Notes: a model not told the origin generated them from the sequence alone. 64,000 nucleotides of DNA from Haloarcula sp. DT43 (GCF_037078405.1 NZ_JAYMGZ010000001.1:1054001-1118000), one strand, 5' to 3'; shown: positions 43,263-52,301, numbered from the stretch's first letter. Made by a program: numbers and translations.

Positions 43263-43760
43263 TCACGGGGCCGTCCGGCCGCCGGTCGGTCGCCTGTATC
43301 CGGCAGCCGTTTTCTCGACGAGTCCGAACAGCACAGCCCACTCCAGCAGGCGGCCGGTCCGTTCCCGCCAGACAGCTTCCCAGTCGGCGTGGCGCTCGCG
43401 CTCCCAGCGTGGAACTTCGCCCCGGAGCGCGTCGAACGCGGCGTCGGCGTCTACCGGCTCCGGCCCGAGCGCGGCGATGAGCACGTCGGCGCCGAAGACC
43501 GATTCCTCGAACGCTGTCCCGAGAGCTGTCCGGTCGGGGTCGGTCCGCGTCCGGTAGTAGCCCCGCTGGCTCTCGGCGACAAGCCCCAGCGCCTGCAGGA
43601 ACACCAGGTACTCCTGTGCCGTTTCGCGGTCGGACACGTCGGTCGCCGTCTGTATCGCCCGACAGCAGTCGGCCTCGCTGTCGGGGACGAGCGGAATCGC
43701 GTCGCGGACAGTCTCTAGAAACGCACGCGAGCGGACCGGCGGCGCGACCTTGTAGCGCAC
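43263..43760 (-). CDS. Unknown protein cotranscribed with mch
   Basis: A 165-residue protein read from the GTG at 43760, two bases after the mch stop. Helical segments such as SRAFLETVRDAIPLVPDSEADCCRAIQTATDVSDRETAQEYLVFLQALGLVAESQRGYYRT look like a winged helix, with a helical C-terminus (WEAVWRERTGRLLEWAVLFGLVEKTAAGY). No enzyme motif is seen. Tight coupling to mch suggests a regulatory or supporting role in the same C1 step. Confidence 0.65.
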   Translation of the reverse strand: MRYKVAPPVRSRAFLETVRDAIPLVPDSEADCCRAIQTATDVSDRETAQEYLVFLQALGLVAESQRGYYRTRTDPDRTALGTAFEESVFGADVLIAALGPEPVDADAAFDALRGEVPRWERERHADWEAVWRERTGRLLEWAVLFGLVEKTAAGYRRPTGGRTAP

Positions 43761-43762
43761 GG

Positions 43763-44695
43763 TCAGAGGCCGAAGCTCTCGGCCAGCAGGCCGTCGCTCG
43801 TCCCGCCGACGACGTGTGTGTCGCCGCCGACGACGTCGATAGTGACAGCGGCGGGGCCGAACAGCTCGACGGGGAGCTCCGCGAAGTCCCAGTCCACGTC
43901 CTCGAAGACGCCTTCGAGCGGCTCGCCGTACTCCCGGGCGGCGACGGAGGGCACCTCCTCGAAGCGGTCGAACGGCTCGTCGACAGTGAGGTGAACCTCG
44001 CTGCCGTAGGCGAGCGCGTCCGTCGTCCGGGCCATCGCGGTCGCCTCGTCTCCGGCGACCGGCGCGACCGGCGCGCGGCCGGTGGCCGACAGCACCGATA
44101 CCGGGTCGAAGCCGAGCTCGGCCAGCCGGAAGACGGCCAGTTCGGCGGCCCGCGCCGCGGCGACGACGCTTCCCGTGACGCTCGCCGTCGCAAACGACGG
44201 CAGGAACACGCCGGTCTCGGGGACGCCGGTTCGCTCGGCGACCTGGGCGGCGACGCTCTCGTCCGGCAGCTCGTCGGTTTCCAGGGCCAGCACGGCGAAG
44301 TCGGCGTCCTCGCGGTAGCCGATACGCTGGAAGGCTTCCTCTTCGGCGACCAGCGCGCGTGCGGGGCCGCTCCCGAGCGCCTCGAAGCCGTCGACGGCCA
44401 GTTCCCAGCCGCCCTTCTGTGAGCACAGCAGGGCCAGCGCCGGGTGGTCGGTCGACAGTTCGACGTGGTTCAGCGGCGCGCCGCCGACGGTGTCCATCGT
44501 GGACTGGACCGTGGCCAGCCCGGCCGTCTGGATTTCCGCGAGCAACATGCCGGCCTCGACAGCGCCCGGCACCTCGACGCCGAAGTCGAGCACCGCCGCG
44601 TCGCCCTCCAGCGCGTGTACGTCTATCGTGAGTTCGTCGGCGAAGTCGATGGCCTCGTCGACTAGCTCGGTGGCCATCCGGTTGAGACTATCCAT
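43763..44695 (-). CDS. mch: Methenyltetrahydromethanopterin cyclohydrolase
   Basis: A 310-residue protein of the Mch family: MDSLNRMATELVDEAIDFAD at the N-terminus, GAVEAGMLLAEIQTAGLATV, HVELSTDHPALALLCSQKGGWEL in the middle, and a C-terminal GGDTHVVGGTSDGLLAESFGL. In methanogens Mch interconverts methenyl- and formyl-tetrahydromethanopterin. Haloarchaea use folate-type carriers, so the true substrate here is uncertain. It is the second gene of an operon with the thiamine-binding protein and the unknown 43263 gene. Confidence 0.9.
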   Translation of the reverse strand: MDSLNRMATELVDEAIDFADELTIDVHALEGDAAVLDFGVEVPGAVEAGMLLAEIQTAGLATVQSTMDTVGGAPLNHVELSTDHPALALLCSQKGGWELAVDGFEALGSGPARALVAEEEAFQRIGYREDADFAVLALETDELPDESVAAQVAERTGVPETGVFLPSFATASVTGSVVAAARAAELAVFRLAELGFDPVSVLSATGRAPVAPVAGDEATAMARTTDALAYGSEVHLTVDEPFDRFEEVPSVAAREYGEPLEGVFEDVDWDFAELPVELFGPAAVTIDVVGGDTHVVGGTSDGLLAESFGL

Positions 44696-44719
44696 ACGCC
44701 GTCTTTGGCACCCTCCCCT

Positions 44720-45052
44720 TTAATCTCCGCCTTCGGCGGCGTCGCTCCGCGCTTCGCGTCCGAGGTGCGCCTCGACGGCGTCGACCTTGTCCCGCGCCCG
44801 CTGGTCGACCGTCCGCTTGTCGTCTATCTTCAGGAACGTACTCACGCGGTCGGTCTGTTCGCCGACGGCCTCGTGGGCGGCGTGGGTGGCCGCGAACAGT
44901 TCCTCGCTGTCCTCCGCCTCGATTATCGTCCCCATCGGCGTCGTCTCGTACTCGACGTCGAAGGCCTCCAGCGCCGCGACGGCGTCGGCGACGTACGACG
45001 ACATGCTGCCTTCGACGACCGGTGCGACCGAGAGGAACCCTATGCAGGTCAT
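44720..45052 (-). CDS. Thiamine-binding protein, MTH1187/YkoF type (DUF77)
   Basis: A 110-residue protein from the ATG at 45052 (MTCIGFLSVAPVVEGSMSSYVADAV). The family features VEYETTPMGTIIEAEDSEELFAATHAAHEAV are complete, and the protein ends in a charged helix. Members form a ferredoxin-like dimer that binds thiamine or a related ligand. It starts the operon leading to mch, with 24 bases between the genes. A start four residues earlier is possible but less conserved. Confidence 0.88.
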   Translation of the reverse strand: MTCIGFLSVAPVVEGSMSSYVADAVAALEAFDVEYETTPMGTIIEAEDSEELFAATHAAHEAVGEQTDRVSTFLKIDDKRTVDQRARDKVDAVEAHLGREARSDAAEGGD

Positions 45053-45125
45053 ATCGGTCCACACGCGCGCCCGCGACCTAACCGCTGTGGTGCTCGTGAA
45101 CTGAAGAAGCCGCCGTCCGAGGCGC

Positions 45126-45776
45126 TTACTCGCTGTCTTCGACCGGTGCGCCGCGCGCGTTCGTCTTCACGCTCTGGAGGCCCTGTTTCGCCTTCTGCTT
45201 GGAGGCGTAGCCCTGCCCGCAGTCGGCGATTATCTCCCCGTTGTCGTGGCGGAGCCGCCAGCGGGCCTTGTCCTCGCTGTCTTTGAACAGTTCGAACGTC
45301 GCCTTGCTGCCGCCGTCGTCGTCGGGTGCCGTCTCGTCTTTGGTCTCGTCGACGACGTACGCACCGGGCGCGTTGTCCTTGACGCTCTGGAGGCCCTGTT
45401 TCGCTTTCTGCTTCGAGGCGTAGCCCTCGCCGCTGTCGGCGATGATGTTCCCGTTGTCGTGACGGAGCCGCCAGCGGTACTGCTCGGCGCTGTCCTCGTA
45501 CACCTCGAACGTGGCTTTGCTCGCCACGACTTCGGTCTCGACCTCGCCGTCGGCCTCCTCCCATTCCATCTCGATTTCGAGCGTGACGGTACCGTCCTCG
45601 CGTTCGACGCCGACCTCGAAGTCGGATTCGGCCGGCGGGTCGACAGTCACAGTCTGTTCCTCGTCGGCCGGCACTGGCTCGCCGCGGCTGAGCCTGTTTG
45701 CCAACCGCCGGAAGTACGACGCGATTCCTCTTCGACTCCGCATTTCCTGTGACTCGTGGACCGTCTCGTCTGTCAT
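45126..45776 (-). CDS. Tandem DUF1508 protein (HVO_2922-like)
   Basis: A 216-residue protein from the ATG at 45776 (MTDETVHES). An acidic region of about 90 residues precedes two DUF1508/YegP repeats (about 94-150 and 161-216). Both repeats contain RWRLRHDNG, IIAD and GYASKQKAKQGLQSVK, nearly identical to each other. YegP-type domains are small beta-rich modules of unknown function, often in tandem. I recall this layout as the HVO_2922 family. Confidence 0.8.
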   Translation of the reverse strand: MTDETVHESQEMRSRRGIASYFRRLANRLSRGEPVPADEEQTVTVDPPAESDFEVGVEREDGTVTLEIEMEWEEADGEVETEVVASKATFEVYEDSAEQYRWRLRHDNGNIIADSGEGYASKQKAKQGLQSVKDNAPGAYVVDETKDETAPDDDGGSKATFELFKDSEDKARWRLRHDNGEIIADCGQGYASKQKAKQGLQSVKTNARGAPVEDSE

Positions 45777-45992
45777 GCAACAACACTGTCGACGGGACAA
45801 CGGATAACGCTACCCCCAATTCGTCAGCCGACGGTGCAGTCCGCTACGGGTTCCTGTAACTCAAAGAGTGAGTCGGTGGCCGACGCGACCTGCCGGCTCG
45901 TCGGTCGGCATCAGCAAAACTGCGCTGGCCGGGGTTGCAGCCAGTACGCGGCGCGGCGAGACGCCTCGCTTGCCAACGTGGCTGAAGAGAAA

Positions 45993-46064
45993 TGCGCTGG
46001 CTGGGATTTGAACCCAGGTTGTGACCATGGCAAGGTCACGTGATACCAACTACACTACCAGCGC
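45993..46064 (-). tRNA. tRNA-Gly(GCC)
   Basis: A 72-nt intronless tRNA including the discriminator A. The acceptor arms GCGCTGG and CCAGCGC pair fully. The anticodon stem TGACC/GGTCA encloses the loop TTGCCAT with anticodon GCC, and the T arm has TTCAAAT between CTGGG and CCCAG. CCA is not encoded, as usual in archaea. Confidence 0.95.
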
Positions 46065-46412
46065 GTACTTCGGCTGCCCTGACCCTCGCGGCCGTCGGCC
46101 GCTCGGTACCAGCGCGCAACGCCTCGTTGCAATCAAATCTGGCGAGGGTGAGAGTAAAAAGCCTTCCGTTTTCCGGGGGAAACCGTGGGAAGTGAGGCCA
46201 ATCGTCGCTCCCACTGCCGGCCCAGGCATGTGATGCTGTCACGGGCCACGGTCTTTCGGAAGCGGCAAACCGCTCAGCGAGCGTATCGGGTCCGAACCGG
46301 CATGACGGACCATGTGAACGCGACTCACCGCGAACACGAAACGGGGTCTTTTTAAGTCCGGGAAGGGGAGATATCGGCACAGTCTAGTGGCGCGACGTGG
46401 AAGCGTCACGGC
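46065..46412. promoter_or_regulatory. Divergent promoter region of tRNA-Gly and the S10 operon
   Basis: The 348 bases contain no convincing gene. On the minus strand GGCTTTTTAC (46154-46163) is TATA-like, about 90 bases before tRNA-Gly, implying a leader. On the plus strand CTTTTTAAG at 46348-46356 is a good TATA element about 57-65 bases before the first ATG (46413), so the ribosomal operon message would have a leader of about 30-35 bases. Confidence 0.55.
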
Positions 46413-47258
46413 ATGACGACCAGCGTACTCGTGCCGTCTTCCCTCGCACGGGAAGCCGAAGACAGACGCGAGGCGACTCGCAAACTCGGTTACGTGGCCC
46501 GCGCGGCCGCGGTCTACCGGGTCGATCGGCTGACAGTGTACCCCGACCCAGACGGGGCGGGGAAGTGGGAAGACGGGTTCGTCGAAACCGTGCTGCGGTA
46601 CGCCGCGACGCCCCCGCACCTCCGAAAGGAGATGTGGGGCAAGCGGGACGAACTGGAGTACGTCGGCGTCCTGCCGCCGCTCCGCGTGCGTTCACAGACC
46701 GGCTCCGGATCTGAGGGTTCGGGGTCGTTAAGACAGGGAATCGTGACCGAGGTCGGAGCTGATGGGCGCGTCCGGGTCAATTGCGGCATGCAACACCCGA
46801 TCTCCCTTCCCGTCCCAGCGGATATGGACGTGGACCAGGGGGAGCGCGTGACCGTCAGGGTCTCTTCGCGACGGCCGGTCCGGGCGAAGCTCGTCGACGT
46901 CCCCACAACGGGATTCGACGTTGTCGCCGCGGACCTCGATGCGGCACTCTCGCGCGACGATGCCGGGCTCACTATCGCGTCCTCGCGATACGGCGAGCCG
47001 GTAACGTCGACCCGTCTCGGCCAGCTGGCCGAGCGGCGAGGCGCCGAAGGCGGCATGACCGTCGCCTTCGGGGCACCCGAGCGCGGGTTACCGTCGATAC
47101 TCGACGTCGCCCCGGACGCCGTCGGGGGAGACCAGACGAGCGACGAACCAGAAGGGTTCGACCTCTGGCTGAATACGGTTCCGAACCAGGGCAGTGAGGT
47201 CGTGCGGACGGAGGAAGCTCTGTTCGCCTCCCTCACCTGTCTAACCCTCACGGAGTAA
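46413..47258 (+). CDS. SPOUT-class RNA methyltransferase (DUF171; putative uridine N3-methyltransferase)
   Basis: A 281-residue protein preceding uL3, a position widely conserved in archaea. The N-terminus SVLVPSSLAREAEDRREATRKLGYVARAAAVYRVDRLTVY and the AATPPHLRKEMW segment are typical. An inserted OB-like domain (about 105-160) lies in the middle, and a SAM-binding SPOUT knot closes the protein (TVAFGAPERGLPSIL...DLWLNTVPNQGSEVVRTEEALFASLTCL). It probably modifies rRNA, but the position is not known from this sequence. It opens the long ribosomal operon, with four bases before uL3. Confidence 0.85.
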   Translation: MTTSVLVPSSLAREAEDRREATRKLGYVARAAAVYRVDRLTVYPDPDGAGKWEDGFVETVLRYAATPPHLRKEMWGKRDELEYVGVLPPLRVRSQTGSGSEGSGSLRQGIVTEVGADGRVRVNCGMQHPISLPVPADMDVDQGERVTVRVSSRRPVRAKLVDVPTTGFDVVAADLDAALSRDDAGLTIASSRYGEPVTSTRLGQLAERRGAEGGMTVAFGAPERGLPSILDVAPDAVGGDQTSDEPEGFDLWLNTVPNQGSEVVRTEEALFASLTCLTLTE

Positions 47259-47262
47259 ACGA

Positions 47263-48279
47263 ATGCCACAACCAAGCAGACCACGCAAAGGCTCGCTGGG
47301 CTTCGGCCCGCGCAAGCGCTCGACGAGCGAGACGCCTCGCTTCAACAGCTGGCCGTCCGACGACGGCCAGCCGGGCGTCCAAGGGTTCGCCGGCTACAAG
47401 GCAGGCATGACACACGTCGTGCTCGTCAACGACGAACCCAACTCCCCCCGCGAGGGGATGGAGGAGACTGTCCCGGTGACAGTCATCGAGACGCCACCGA
47501 TGCGCGCCGTCGCCCTGCGAGCGTACGAAGACACGCCGTACGGTCAGCGTCCGCTGACGGAAGTCTGGACCGACGAGTTCCACTCGGAGCTCGACCGGAC
47601 CCTGGACGTTCCGGAGGACCACGACCCGGACGCTGCTGAGGAACAGGTACGCGACGCACTCGAGGCCGGTGACCTCGGGGACGTGCGACTCATTACGCAC
47701 ACCGTCCCCGACGCCGTCCCGAGCGTCCCGAAGAAAAAGCCCGACGTGATGGAGACTCGCGTCGGCGGCGGGTCCGTCTCGGACCGCCTCGACCACGCCC
47801 TCGACCTCGTCGAGGACGGTGGCGAACACGCCATGAACGACATCTTCCGCGCCGGCGAGTACGCCGACGTGGCCGGTGTCACGAAAGGCAAGGGGACGCA
47901 GGGTCCCGTCAAGCGGTGGGGCGTCCAGAAGCGGAAGGGCAAGCACGCCCGCCAGGGATGGCGCCGACGGATCGGCAACCTCGGTCCGTGGAACCCGTCC
48001 CGCGTGCGCTCGACGGTCCCCCAGCAGGGGCAGACCGGCTACCACCAGCGCACCGAGCTCAACAAGCGCCTCGTCGATATCGGCGAGGGCGACGAGCCCA
48101 CCGTCGACGGCGGTTTCGTCAACTACGGCGAGGTCGACGGGCCGTACACGCTCGTGAAAGGCTCCGTGCCCGGTCCGGACAAGCGCCTGGTGCGCTTCCG
48201 GCCCGCGGTGCGTCCGAACGACCAGCCGCGCCTCGACCCCGAGGTGCGCTACGTCTCCAACGAATCGAACCAGGGATAA
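47263..48279 (+). CDS. rpl3: 50S ribosomal protein uL3
   Basis: A 338-residue protein starting MPQPSRPRKGSLGFGPRKRS, the length known for Haloarcula. The conserved GVTKGKGTQGPVKRWGVQKRKGKHAR loop reaches the peptidyl-transferase centre, followed by GYHQRTELNKRL. It nucleates 50S assembly. It is followed by rpl4 after three bases. Confidence 0.97.
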   Translation: MPQPSRPRKGSLGFGPRKRSTSETPRFNSWPSDDGQPGVQGFAGYKAGMTHVVLVNDEPNSPREGMEETVPVTVIETPPMRAVALRAYEDTPYGQRPLTEVWTDEFHSELDRTLDVPEDHDPDAAEEQVRDALEAGDLGDVRLITHTVPDAVPSVPKKKPDVMETRVGGGSVSDRLDHALDLVEDGGEHAMNDIFRAGEYADVAGVTKGKGTQGPVKRWGVQKRKGKHARQGWRRRIGNLGPWNPSRVRSTVPQQGQTGYHQRTELNKRLVDIGEGDEPTVDGGFVNYGEVDGPYTLVKGSVPGPDKRLVRFRPAVRPNDQPRLDPEVRYVSNESNQG

Positions 48280-48282
48280 CCT

Positions 48283-49023
48283 ATGCAGGCAACAATCTAC
48301 GACCTGGACGGCAACACAGACGGCGAGGTCGACCTGCCGGACGTCTTCGAGACGCCGGTCCGGTCCGACCTCATCAGCAAGGCTGTACGTGCCGCACAGG
48401 CCAACCGGAAGCAGGACTACGGGTCCGACGAGTACGCCGGCCTCCGAACGCCGGCCGAGTCCTTCGGTAGCGGCCGCGGCCAGGCACACGTCCCGAAGCA
48501 GGACGGCCGTGCCCGCCGCGTCCCGCAGGCGGTCAAGGGGCGACGCGCCCACCCGCCGAAAGCCGAGAAGGACCGCTCGCTCGACCTCAACGACAAGGAA
48601 CGGCAGCTGGCCGTTCGCTCGGCGCTGGCCGCGACGGCCGACGCCGACCTCGTCGCCGACCGCGGCCACGAGTTCGACCGCGACGAAGTCCCCGTCGTCG
48701 TCTCCGACGACTTCGAGGACCTCGTCAAGACGCAGGAAGTCGTCTCGCTGCTGGAGGCGGTGGACGTCCACGCGGACATCGACCGCGCCGACGACACGAA
48801 AATCAAGGCCGGACAGGGGTCGGCCCGCGGACGGAAGTACCGCCGTCCCGCTTCGATTCTCTTCGTGACCAGCGACGAGCCGTCGACGGCCGCCCGCAAC
48901 CTCGCGGGGGCCGACGTGGCGACCGCCAGCGAGGTCAACGCCGAGGACCTCGCGCCCGGCGGCGCGCCCGGTCGACTCACAATCTTCACGGAATCCGCAC
49001 TCGCGGAGGTGGCCGAGCGATGA
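48283..49023 (+). CDS. rpl4: 50S ribosomal protein uL4
   Basis: A 246-residue protein. The archaeal loop (residues about 48-95, GLRTPAESFGSGRGQAHVPKQDGRARRVPQAVKGRRAHPPK) lines the exit tunnel, and RKYRRPASILFVTSDEPS is in the C-terminal globular part. Its stop overlaps the rpl23 start by four bases (ATGA). Confidence 0.97.
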   Translation: MQATIYDLDGNTDGEVDLPDVFETPVRSDLISKAVRAAQANRKQDYGSDEYAGLRTPAESFGSGRGQAHVPKQDGRARRVPQAVKGRRAHPPKAEKDRSLDLNDKERQLAVRSALAATADADLVADRGHEFDRDEVPVVVSDDFEDLVKTQEVVSLLEAVDVHADIDRADDTKIKAGQGSARGRKYRRPASILFVTSDEPSTAARNLAGADVATASEVNAEDLAPGGAPGRLTIFTESALAEVAER

Positions 49024-49277
49024 GCTGGGACGTCATCAAGCATCCGCACGTCACTGAGAAGGCCATGAACGACATGGACTTCCAGAACAAGCTTCAGTTC
49101 GCCGTCGACGACCGCGCCTCCAAGGGCGAAGTCGCCGACGCCGTCGAGGAGCAGTACGACGTGACGGTCGAACAGGTCAACACGCAGAACACGATGGACG
49201 GCGAGAAGAAGGCCGTCGTTCGCCTCTCCGAGGACGACGACGCCCAGGAAGTCGCCTCCAGAATCGGGGTGTTCTAA
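49020..49277 (+). CDS. rpl23: 50S ribosomal protein uL23
   Basis: An 85-residue protein starting MSWDVIKHPHVTEKAMNDM, with NKLQFAVDDRASKGEVADAVEEQYDV and the VNTQNT loop. It sits at the tunnel exit and contacts SRP and the Sec translocon. Translation is coupled to uL4 by overlap. Confidence 0.97.
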   Translation: MSWDVIKHPHVTEKAMNDMDFQNKLQFAVDDRASKGEVADAVEEQYDVTVEQVNTQNTMDGEKKAVVRLSEDDDAQEVASRIGVF

Positions 49278-49279
49278 CG

Positions 49280-50002
49280 ATGGGACGACGAATCCAAGGA
49301 CAACGGCGCGGTCGCGGGACCTCCACGTTCCGTGCGCCGTCACACCGTTACAAGGCAGATCTGGAGCACCGCAAGGTCGAGGACGGCGACGTCGTCGCCG
49401 GCACGGTCGTCGACATCGAGCACGACCCTGCCCGCTCGGCCCCGGTCGCCGCCGTCGAGTTCGAAGACGGCGACCGTCGGCTCATCCTCGCGCCGGAAGG
49501 CGTCGGGGTGGGCGACGAGCTACAGGTCGGCGTCAGCGCCGAAATCGCACCCGGGAATACGCTCCCGCTGGCGGAAATCCCCGAGGGGGTCCCGGTGTGC
49601 AACGTCGAGTCCAGCCCCGGTGACGGCGGGAAGTTCGCCCGCGCGTCGGGCGTCAACGCCCAGCTGCTCACCCACGACCGCAACGTCGCGGTCGTCAAGC
49701 TCCCCTCCGGGGAGATGAAGCGGCTCGACCCGCAGTGCCGTGCTACTATCGGCGTCGTCGCCGGTGGCGGCCGGACTGACAAGCCGTTCGTGAAGGCCGG
49801 CAACAAGCACCACAAGATGAAAGCGCGAGGGACGAAGTGGCCCAACGTCCGCGGTGTGGCGATGAACGCCGTCGACCACCCGTTCGGTGGCGGCGGCCGC
49901 CAGCACCCCGGCAAGCCCAAGTCCATCTCGCGGAACGCCCCGCCTGGCCGTAAGGTCGGGGACATCGCCTCGAAGCGAACAGGTCGAGGTGGCAACGAAT
50001 GA
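49280..50002 (+). CDS. rpl2: 50S ribosomal protein uL2
   Basis: A 240-residue protein starting [22 protein letters not shown]. The C-terminal [24 protein letters not shown] contains the conserved His needed near the peptidyl-transferase centre. It overlaps rps19 by four bases. Confidence 0.97.
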   Translation: MGRRIQGQRRGRGTSTFRAPSHRYKADLEHRKVEDGDVVAGTVVDIEHDPARSAPVAAVEFEDGDRRLILAPEGVGVGDELQVGVSAEIAPGNTLPLAEIPEGVPVCNVESSPGDGGKFARASGVNAQLLTHDRNVAVVKLPSGEMKRLDPQCRATIGVVAGGGRTDKPFVKAGNKHHKMKARGTKWPNVRGVAMNAVDHPFGGGGRQHPGKPKSISRNAPPGRKVGDIASKRTGRGGNE

Positions 50003-50421
50003 GCTCAGAATATCAAATCGGCCACGAAGGAGAGTTCTCCTTCCGCGGCCACACGCTCGACGAGCTGCAGGAGATGGAGCTCGAGGAAGTCGCGGAACTG
50101 CTCCCCGCTCGACAGCGGCGAAGTATCGAACGCGGCCTGTCCGAGGAGAAACACAAGCTCCTCGAGAAGGCCCGCGAGGCCGGCGAAGAGGAGACAGCCA
50201 ACGACCCCATCCGGACGCACCTGCGCGACATGCCGGTGCTGCCGGAGATGGTCGGGCTGACCTTCGCCGTCCACGACGGCCAGAACTTCGAGCGTGTCAA
50301 GGTCGAGCCCGAGATGCTCGGCCACTACCTCGGTGAGTTCCAGCTCACCCGGAGTAGCGTCGAACACGGTCAGGCCGGTATCGGAGCGACACGCTCCTCG
50401 AAGTTCGTACCGCTCAAATAA
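49999..50421 (+). CDS. rps19: 30S ribosomal protein uS19
   Basis: A 140-residue archaeal uS19 with a long N-terminus ([35 protein letters not shown]). The universal [29 protein letters not shown], then [33 protein letters not shown], fix the identity. It binds the 30S head near the A-site finger. Only two bases separate it from rpl22. Confidence 0.97.
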   Translation: MSSEYQIGHEGEFSFRGHTLDELQEMELEEVAELLPARQRRSIERGLSEEKHKLLEKAREAGEEETANDPIRTHLRDMPVLPEMVGLTFAVHDGQNFERVKVEPEMLGHYLGEFQLTRSSVEHGQAGIGATRSSKFVPLK

Positions 50422-50423
50422 TC

Positions 50424-50891
50424 ATGGGAATCAGTTACTCAGTCGAAGCCGACCCGGACACGACGGCCAAAGCGATGCTCCGGGAGCGGCAGATGAGCTT
50501 CAAGCACAGCAAGGCCATCGCCCGCGAGATCAAGGGCAAAACGGCCGGCGAGGCTGTCGACTACCTCGAAGCGGTTATCGAGGGCGACCAGCCCGTTCCG
50601 TTCAAACAGCACAACTCGGGCGTCGGCCACAAGAGCAAGGTCGACGGCTGGGACGCCGGTCGCTACCCGGAGAAGGCCAGCAAGGCCTTCCTCGACCTGC
50701 TGGAGAACGCAGTCGGCAACGCCGACCACCAGGGGTTCGACGGTGAATCCATGGAGATAATGCACGTCGCCGCCCACAAGGTCGGCGAGCAGCAGGGTCG
50801 CAAGCCCCGCGCGATGGGGCGTGCCTCGGCGTGGAACAGCCCGCAGGTCGACGTGGAACTCATCCTCGAAGAACCGGAGGTCGAAGACTAA
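50424..50891 (+). CDS. rpl22: 50S ribosomal protein uL22
   Basis: A 155-residue protein starting MGISYSVEADPDTTAKAMLRERQMSFKHSKAIAREIKG. The beta-hairpin region near the C-terminus (QQGRKPRAMGRASAWNSPQVDVELILEE) lines the exit tunnel. The stop and the next start overlap as TAATG. Confidence 0.97.
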   Translation: MGISYSVEADPDTTAKAMLRERQMSFKHSKAIAREIKGKTAGEAVDYLEAVIEGDQPVPFKQHNSGVGHKSKVDGWDAGRYPEKASKAFLDLLENAVGNADHQGFDGESMEIMHVAAHKVGEQQGRKPRAMGRASAWNSPQVDVELILEEPEVED

Positions 50892-51805
50892 TGGCCGACG
50901 AACAACAGTTCATCGAGGACGGACTTCAGCGGACCCAGATAGACGAGTTCTTCGCGGAGGAACTCGGTCGCGCCGGCTACGGCGGCATGGACGTCGCCAA
51001 GACGCCGATGGGGACCCAGATAGTCCTGAAAGCCGAGAAGCCAGGGATGGTCATCGGCAAGGGCGGAAAGAACATCCGGAAGATAACGACGGAACTCGAA
51101 GACCGGTTCAACCTCGACGACCCGCAGGTCGACGTGCAGGAAGTCGACGAGCCGGACCTCAACGCTCGCATCGTCGCGGACCGACTGGCTAACGCCTTAG
51201 AGCGTGGCTGGTACTTCCGCAAGGCGGGCCACACCACCATCGACCGCATCATGGAGTCGGGCGCGCTCGGCGCGGAGATCGTCCTCTCCGGGAAGGTCAC
51301 CGGTGCGCGCTCGCGCGTGGAGAAGTTCAACCGCGGCTACGTCAAGCACAACGGCGAGCCCGCGGAGGAAATCGTCGACAGCGGCGTCGGCGTCGCCGTG
51401 ATGAAGCTCGGCACCATCGGGGTCCGAGTCAAGATCATCCCGCCGGACGCGGAGCTCCCCGACGACTTCGAAATCTACGAGGACGTCGACGTCGAGGACT
51501 ACGTGGCCGACACCGACGGCGAGTCCGTCGAGGAACTCCTCGAAGGCGAGCCCGAAGACAGCGAGACGGCCGAAGAACTCGACGAGGACGTGGCCGCCGG
51601 GGCCGACGACGACTCCGAGGCCGACGAGGAGTTCGTCGACGAGGAAATCGTCGAGGAAGACGTCGAAGTCCCGACTGACGACGACGTCGAGGACGTCGAT
51701 GTCGACGAACTCGAAGAAGCCGTCGACGAGGAACTCGACGAGGACGTCGAGGCGGAAGCCGAAGAGCTGATGGACGAGATGGACGAGGAGGGTGACGACG
51801 AATGA
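50891..51805 (+). CDS. rps3: 30S ribosomal protein uS3 with acidic tail
   Basis: A 304-residue protein starting MADEQQFIEDGLQRTQIDEFF. The KH domain has VIGKGGKNIRKIT (GXXG loop), followed by the C-terminal uS3 domain. From about residue 210 to the end the sequence is almost only Asp and Glu, a tail of about 90 residues found in Haloarcula-type uS3. It lines the mRNA entry channel of the 30S head. The tail function is not known. Confidence 0.96.
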   Translation: MADEQQFIEDGLQRTQIDEFFAEELGRAGYGGMDVAKTPMGTQIVLKAEKPGMVIGKGGKNIRKITTELEDRFNLDDPQVDVQEVDEPDLNARIVADRLANALERGWYFRKAGHTTIDRIMESGALGAEIVLSGKVTGARSRVEKFNRGYVKHNGEPAEEIVDSGVGVAVMKLGTIGVRVKIIPPDAELPDDFEIYEDVDVEDYVADTDGESVEELLEGEPEDSETAEELDEDVAAGADDDSEADEEFVDEEIVEEDVEVPTDDDVEDVDVDELEEAVDEELDEDVEAEAEELMDEMDEEGDDE

Positions 51806-52017
51806 CCGTCCTGCACGTCCAGGAGATTCGGGACATGACGCCCGCCGAACGCGAGGCGGAACTCGACGACCTGAAGACCGAACTGCTGAACGCCCGGGCC
51901 GTCCAGGCTGCGGGTGGTGCGCCGGAGAACCCCGGTCGCATCAAGGAGCTGCGGAAGGCCATCGCCCGCATCAAGACGGTGCAGGGTGAAGAAGGCGACC
52001 TGCAGGAGAACGAATAA
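51802..52017 (+). CDS. rpl29: 50S ribosomal protein uL29
   Basis: A 71-residue two-helix protein starting [21 protein letters not shown], with [19 protein letters not shown] and [15 protein letters not shown]. It overlaps rps3 by four bases and shares a base with rnp1. Confidence 0.96.
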   Translation: MTVLHVQEIRDMTPAEREAELDDLKTELLNARAVQAAGGAPENPGRIKELRKAIARIKTVQGEEGDLQENE

Positions 52018-52301
52018 TGCCACTGACACCCGAGACGCTCCCACGACACGAACTCGTCGGCCTCGACTGCGAGGTCGTCGCGGCGTCCAACCCGGACGCC
52101 GTCGGTATCAGCGGAACTGTCGTCATGGAGACGACACAGATGCTGACAGTCGAGGGAGCCGACCGGGTGTGGCACGTGCCGAAGGACGGGGCGACCTTTT
52201 CGTTTGCCGTCTCCGGACAGCGAGTCCGAGTCGACGGCGACCGACTCGTCGCGCGTCCCGCTCGTCGCACAGAGAACACAGGAGATTCACTATGGCGCTA
52301 G
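52017..52301 (+). CDS. rnp1: Ribonuclease P protein component 1 (Rpp29)
   Basis: A 94-residue Sm-like barrel. [38 protein letters not shown] and the [10 protein letters not shown] strand are typical of archaeal Rpp29, a protein of RNase P, which matures tRNA 5' ends. This position between uL29 and uS17 is conserved in archaea. It overlaps rps17 by ten bases. Confidence 0.93.
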   Translation: MPLTPETLPRHELVGLDCEVVAASNPDAVGISGTVVMETTQMLTVEGADRVWHVPKDGATFSFAVSGQRVRVDGDRLVARPARRTENTGDSLWR

